DNA from: Sabellastarte sp. h YS-2021
Lineage: Eukaryota; Annelida; Polychaeta; Sabellida; Sabellidae
Assembly: GCA_964017235.1 (NCBI GenBank)
Contig: OZ024938.1
Location: 50,442,332-50,506,331, forward strand
Reading direction: 5' to 3'
DNA length: 64,000 nucleotides
Below the pieces are notes generated by a model. That model was given only the letters and a program-made list of their open reading frames with translations. It did not search any database and had not been told where the DNA came from. Made by a program: the position numbers and the translations under genes. Shown piece after piece: positions 60,221 through 64,000 of this stretch; the first letter of the stretch is position 1; each line of letters begins with the position of its first letter.

Positions 60221-63200
60221 CTTACCCCCAACCACGCCAATTACATGCCTCCTGGAGCCCATTTGTCACACCAATAATCATTGCTATACTGGATGTAATT
60301 CTGAAACCTATGCAGTTAGATTTAATATGCACGAGATGATTTTCTTCCCAAATTTCAGAAGTATAGACCAATATTTGGTACTGGTTTGAGCTGATTTGCA
60401 TTTATTTTGGACCATTTTACAACAATATTTGGGTTAAATAATTTCTCTTCAGAGATGTAATGCTCCAAATGCGCTTAAAATATCCTTTTAATTTTTAAAT
60501 CATGTAAGAAATTAAATAAGGGTTTCAGATTCAAGAGATTATGATATATTTGACATCCCCCCTTTGAGGGGGAGCAGACCAGCCCCACACCCCGAAACTG
60601 AAAATTTTAATATCGCCCTTAAGGTCTTCAGACCAATGCATTTTCATTCTATGGTGAAAACTAAGTATCCTCTGAAAATTTGAGCGAGATTGGTCAAATT
60701 TAAGGGGTGTTTTGGGCTGATCTGCCATTTGACTATACCCTCGCTACCTGCACTCCCAATACATGTATTTTGGACTTAATATGTATTTCCTAAGCAATAC
60801 ACTGCTTAATTCTCTCTTAGAGATGCCCACTCTAACACACCAGGTGGTTTATTGCCTTACATATGCTTTAGTTTGTAAATTCTGAGAACATCTTAACCCA
60901 CCCCCAACAACGCCAATTACATGCTTCCTGGAGCCCATTTGTCACACCAATAATCATTGCTACACTGGATGTAATTCTGAAACCTATGCAATTAGATTTA
61001 GTATACACCAGCTGATTTTCTGGCCAAATTTCAGAATTATAGACCAATATTTGGTACTGGTTTGTGCTGATTTGCATCTATTTTGGACCATTTTACAACA
61101 ATATTTGGGTTAAATAATTTCTCTTCAGAGATGTAATGCTCCAAATGCGCTTAAAATATCCTTTTAATTTTTAAATCATGTAAGAAATTAAATAAGGGTT
61201 TCAGATTCAAGAGATTATGATATATTTGACATCCCCCCTTTGAGGGGGAGCAGACCATGCAGCCCCACACCCCGAAACTGAAAATTTTGATATCGCCCTT
61301 AAGGTCTTCAGACCAATGCAATTTCATTCTATGGTGAAAACTAAGTATCCTGTGAAAATTTGAGCAAGATTGGTCAAATTTAAGGGGTGTTTTGTGCTGA
61401 TCTGCCATTTGACTATACCCTCGCTACCTGCACTCCCAATACATGTATTTTGGACTTAATATGTATTTCCTAAGCAATACACTGCTTAATTCTCTCTTAG
61501 AGATGCCCACTCTAACACACCAGGTGGTTTATTGCCTTACATATGCTTTAGTTTGTAAATTCTGAGAACATCTTAACCCACCCCCAACAACGCCAATTAC
61601 ATGCTTCCTGGAGCCCATTTGTCACACCAATAATCATTGCTACACTGGATGTAATTCTGAAACCTATGCAATTAGATTTAGTATACACCAGCTGATTTTC
61701 TGGCCAAATTTCAGAATTATAGACCAATATTTGGTACTGGTTTGTGCTGATTTGCATCTATTTTGGACCATTTTACAACAATATTTGGGTTAAATAATTT
61801 CTCTTCAGAGATGTAATGCTCCAAATGCGCTTAAAATATCCTTTTAATTTTTAAATCATGTAAGAAATTAAATAAGGGTTTCAGATTCAAGAGATTATGA
61901 TATATTTGACATCCCCCCTTTGAGGGGGAGCAGACCATGCAGCCCCACACCCCGAAACTGAAAATTTTGATATCGCCCTTAAGGTCTTCAGACCAATGCA
62001 ATTTCATTCTATGGTGAAAACTAAGTATCCTGTGAAAATTTGAGCAAGATTGGTCAAATTTAAGGGGTGTTTTGTGCTGATCTGCCATTTGACTATACCC
62101 TCGCTACCTGCACTCCCAATACATGTATTTTGGACTTAATATGTATTTCCTAAGCAATACACTGCTTAATTCTCTCTTAGAGATGCCCACTCTAACACAC
62201 CAGGTGGTTTATTGCCTTACATATGCTTTAGTTTGTAAATTCTGAGAACATCTTAACCCACCCCCAACCACGCCAATTACATGCCTCCTGGAGCCCATTT
62301 GTCACACCAATAAACATTGCTATACTGGATGTAATTCTGAAACCTATGCAATTAGATTTAGTATACACCAGCTGATTTTCTGGCCAAATTTCAGAATTAT
62401 AGACCAATATTTGGTACTGGTTTGTGCTGATTTGCATCTATTTTGGACCATTTTACAACAATATTTGGGTTAAATAATTTCTCTTCAGAGATGTAATGCT
62501 CCAAATGCGCTTAAAATATCCTTTTAATTTTTAAATCATGTAAGAAATTAAATAAGGGTTTCAGATTCAAGAGATTATGATATATTTGACATCCCCCCTT
62601 TGAGGGGGAGCAGACCATGCAGCCCCACACCCCGAAACTGAAAATTTTGATATCGCCCTTAAGGTCTTCAGACCAATGCAATTTCATTCTATGGTGAAAA
62701 CTAAGTATCCTGTGAAAATTTGAGCAAGATTGGTCAAATTTAAGGGGTGTTTTGTGCTGATCTGCCATTTGACTATACCCTCGCTACCTGCACTCCCAAT
62801 ACATGTATTTTGGACTTAATATGTATTTCCTAAGCAATACACTGCTTAATTCTCTCTTAGAGATGCCCACTCTAACACACCAGGTGGTTTATTGCCTTAC
62901 ATATGCTTTAGTTTGTAAATTCTGAGAACATCTTAACCCACCCCCAACCACGCCAATTACATGCCTCCTGGAGCCCATTTGTCACACCAATAAACATTGC
63001 TATACTGGATGTAATTCTGAAACCTATGCAATTAGATTTAGTATACACCAGCTGATTTTCTGGCCAAATTTCAGAATTATAGACCAATATTTGGTACTGG
63101 TTTGTGCTGATTTGCATCTATTTTGGACCATTTTACAACAATATTTGGGTTAAATAATTTCTCTTCAGAGATGTAATGCTCCAAATGCGCTTAAAATATC

Positions 63201-64000
63201 CTTTTAATTTTTAAATCATGTAAGAAATTAAATAAGGGTTTCAGATTCAAGAGATTATGATATATTTTACATCCCCCCTTTGAGGGGGAGCAAGAGTCCT
63301 CAGTGGCCTAGTGGTTAGCAAGTTTGGCATCTAATCATAGGCTGTCACCTCTGTGGGTTCGAGTCCCACAAGTGGCAATTCTGAGGACCTGTCCCAATAT
63401 GACCCTGGCTGTTGAACGGGACGTAAAACCCCAACTTTGACTTTGAGGGGGAGCAGACCAGCCCCACACCCCGAAACTGAAAATTTTAATATCGCCCTTA
63501 AGGTCTTCAGACCAATGCATTTTCATTCTATGGTGAAAACTAATTATCCTCTGAAAATTTGAGCAAGATTGGTCAAATTTAAGGGGTGTTTTGGGCTGAT
63601 CTGCCATTTGACTATACCCTCGCTAACTGCACTCCCAATACATGTATTTTGGACTTAATATGTATTTCCTAAGCAATACACTGCTTAATTCTCTCTTAGA
63701 GATGCCCACTCTAACACACCAGGTGGTTTATTGCCTTAGATATGCTTTAGTTTGTAAATTCTGAGAACATCTTAACCCACCCCCAACCACGCCAATTACA
63801 TGCATCCTGGAGCCCATTTGTCACACCAATAATCATTGCTATACTGGATGTAATTCTGAAACCTATGCAATTAGATTTAGTATACACCAGCTGATTTTCT
63901 GGCCAAATTTCAGAATTATAGACCAATATTTGGTACTGGTTTGTGCTGATTTGCATCTATTTTGGACCATTTTAAAACAATATTTGGGTTAAATAATTTC
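60221..64000 (+). repeat. Satellite array, unit about 680 bp
   Basis: At least five and a half head-to-tail units, with starts near 60226, 60901, 61581, 62261, 62941 and 63780, continuing past the window. 60901-61580 and 61581-62260 look identical to each other; 62261-62940 and the next unit form a second matching pair. Outer units lack ATGC after GCAGACC. Minus-strand ORFs of 69 and 85 codons recur only because the DNA does. Confidence 0.95.
63293..63440 (+). mobile_element. tRNA-derived SINE inside a satellite unit
   Basis: A box GTGGCCTAGTGGTTAGCAAG, B box GGGTTCGAGTCCC, tail GGGACGTAAAACCCCAACTT. The perfect 15-bp duplication CTTTGAGGGGGAGCA is at 63278-63292 and 63441-63455, taken from the satellite sequence. 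Confidence 0.95.

Noticed and set aside
59540-60389. Series of + strand ORFs with repeated FDLGPLLQGQ
   Set aside because: They are translations of the 147-bp tandem array; no domain and no initiation pattern.
60531-63956. Family of 69- and 85-codon minus-strand genes in the satellite
   Set aside because: They recur only because the satellite unit recurs. Outer units change the C-terminal part, and there is no start context, domain or splice logic.

Overview
The window is animal nuclear DNA, most likely from a bivalve mollusc or a close relative. It is AT-rich and intron-rich, holds a mitochondrial citrate synthase gene cut into ten short exons, and is crowded with tRNA-derived SINEs, short inverted-repeat DNA elements, a truncated LINE, a complete DIRS-type retrotransposon and satellite DNA. 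Nothing looks prokaryotic. The species assignment is inference from repeat style and protein resemblance; I could not search databases.

The only convincing host gene is citrate synthase (CS) on the minus strand, from the ATG at 45073 to the stop at 17332. All ten exons can be read with matching splice sites and phases. They sum to 1407 nt (468 residues plus stop), against 466 residues in human CS, and the catalytic His/His/Asp set is present. Introns 1 to 5 are large because of transposons. Introns 5, 6 and 7 also contain decayed copies of the 3' end of the exon just before them, including its splice donor. I consider this the most unusual signal in the window.

Intron 5 carries an apparently intact 6.2-kb DIRS element (22078-28306), in the same transcriptional sense as CS. 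It has gag-like, RT/RNase H/methyltransferase-like and tyrosine recombinase frames, inverted terminal repeats, and an internal complementary region that records the circle junction. The gag frame ends in a UGA whose 3' context fits the CARYYA readthrough motif. It is followed in frame by a 15-cysteine segment that the reverse transcriptase frame does not encode.

Layout: 145-6125 is a roughly 6-kb inverted repeat with long diverged arms. 6126-17331 is gene-poor, with SINEs, a 5S-rRNA-derived piece and tandem-repeat modules ending in GC hairpins. 17332-45073 is CS with its transposon-filled introns. 45074-59200 is gene-poor and made of inverted-repeat elements and repeat modules, several of them inverted relatives of elements further left. 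59205-60220 is a tandem array of about 147 bp per unit. From 60220 to the window end runs a satellite of about 680 bp per unit, with one unit split by a SINE.
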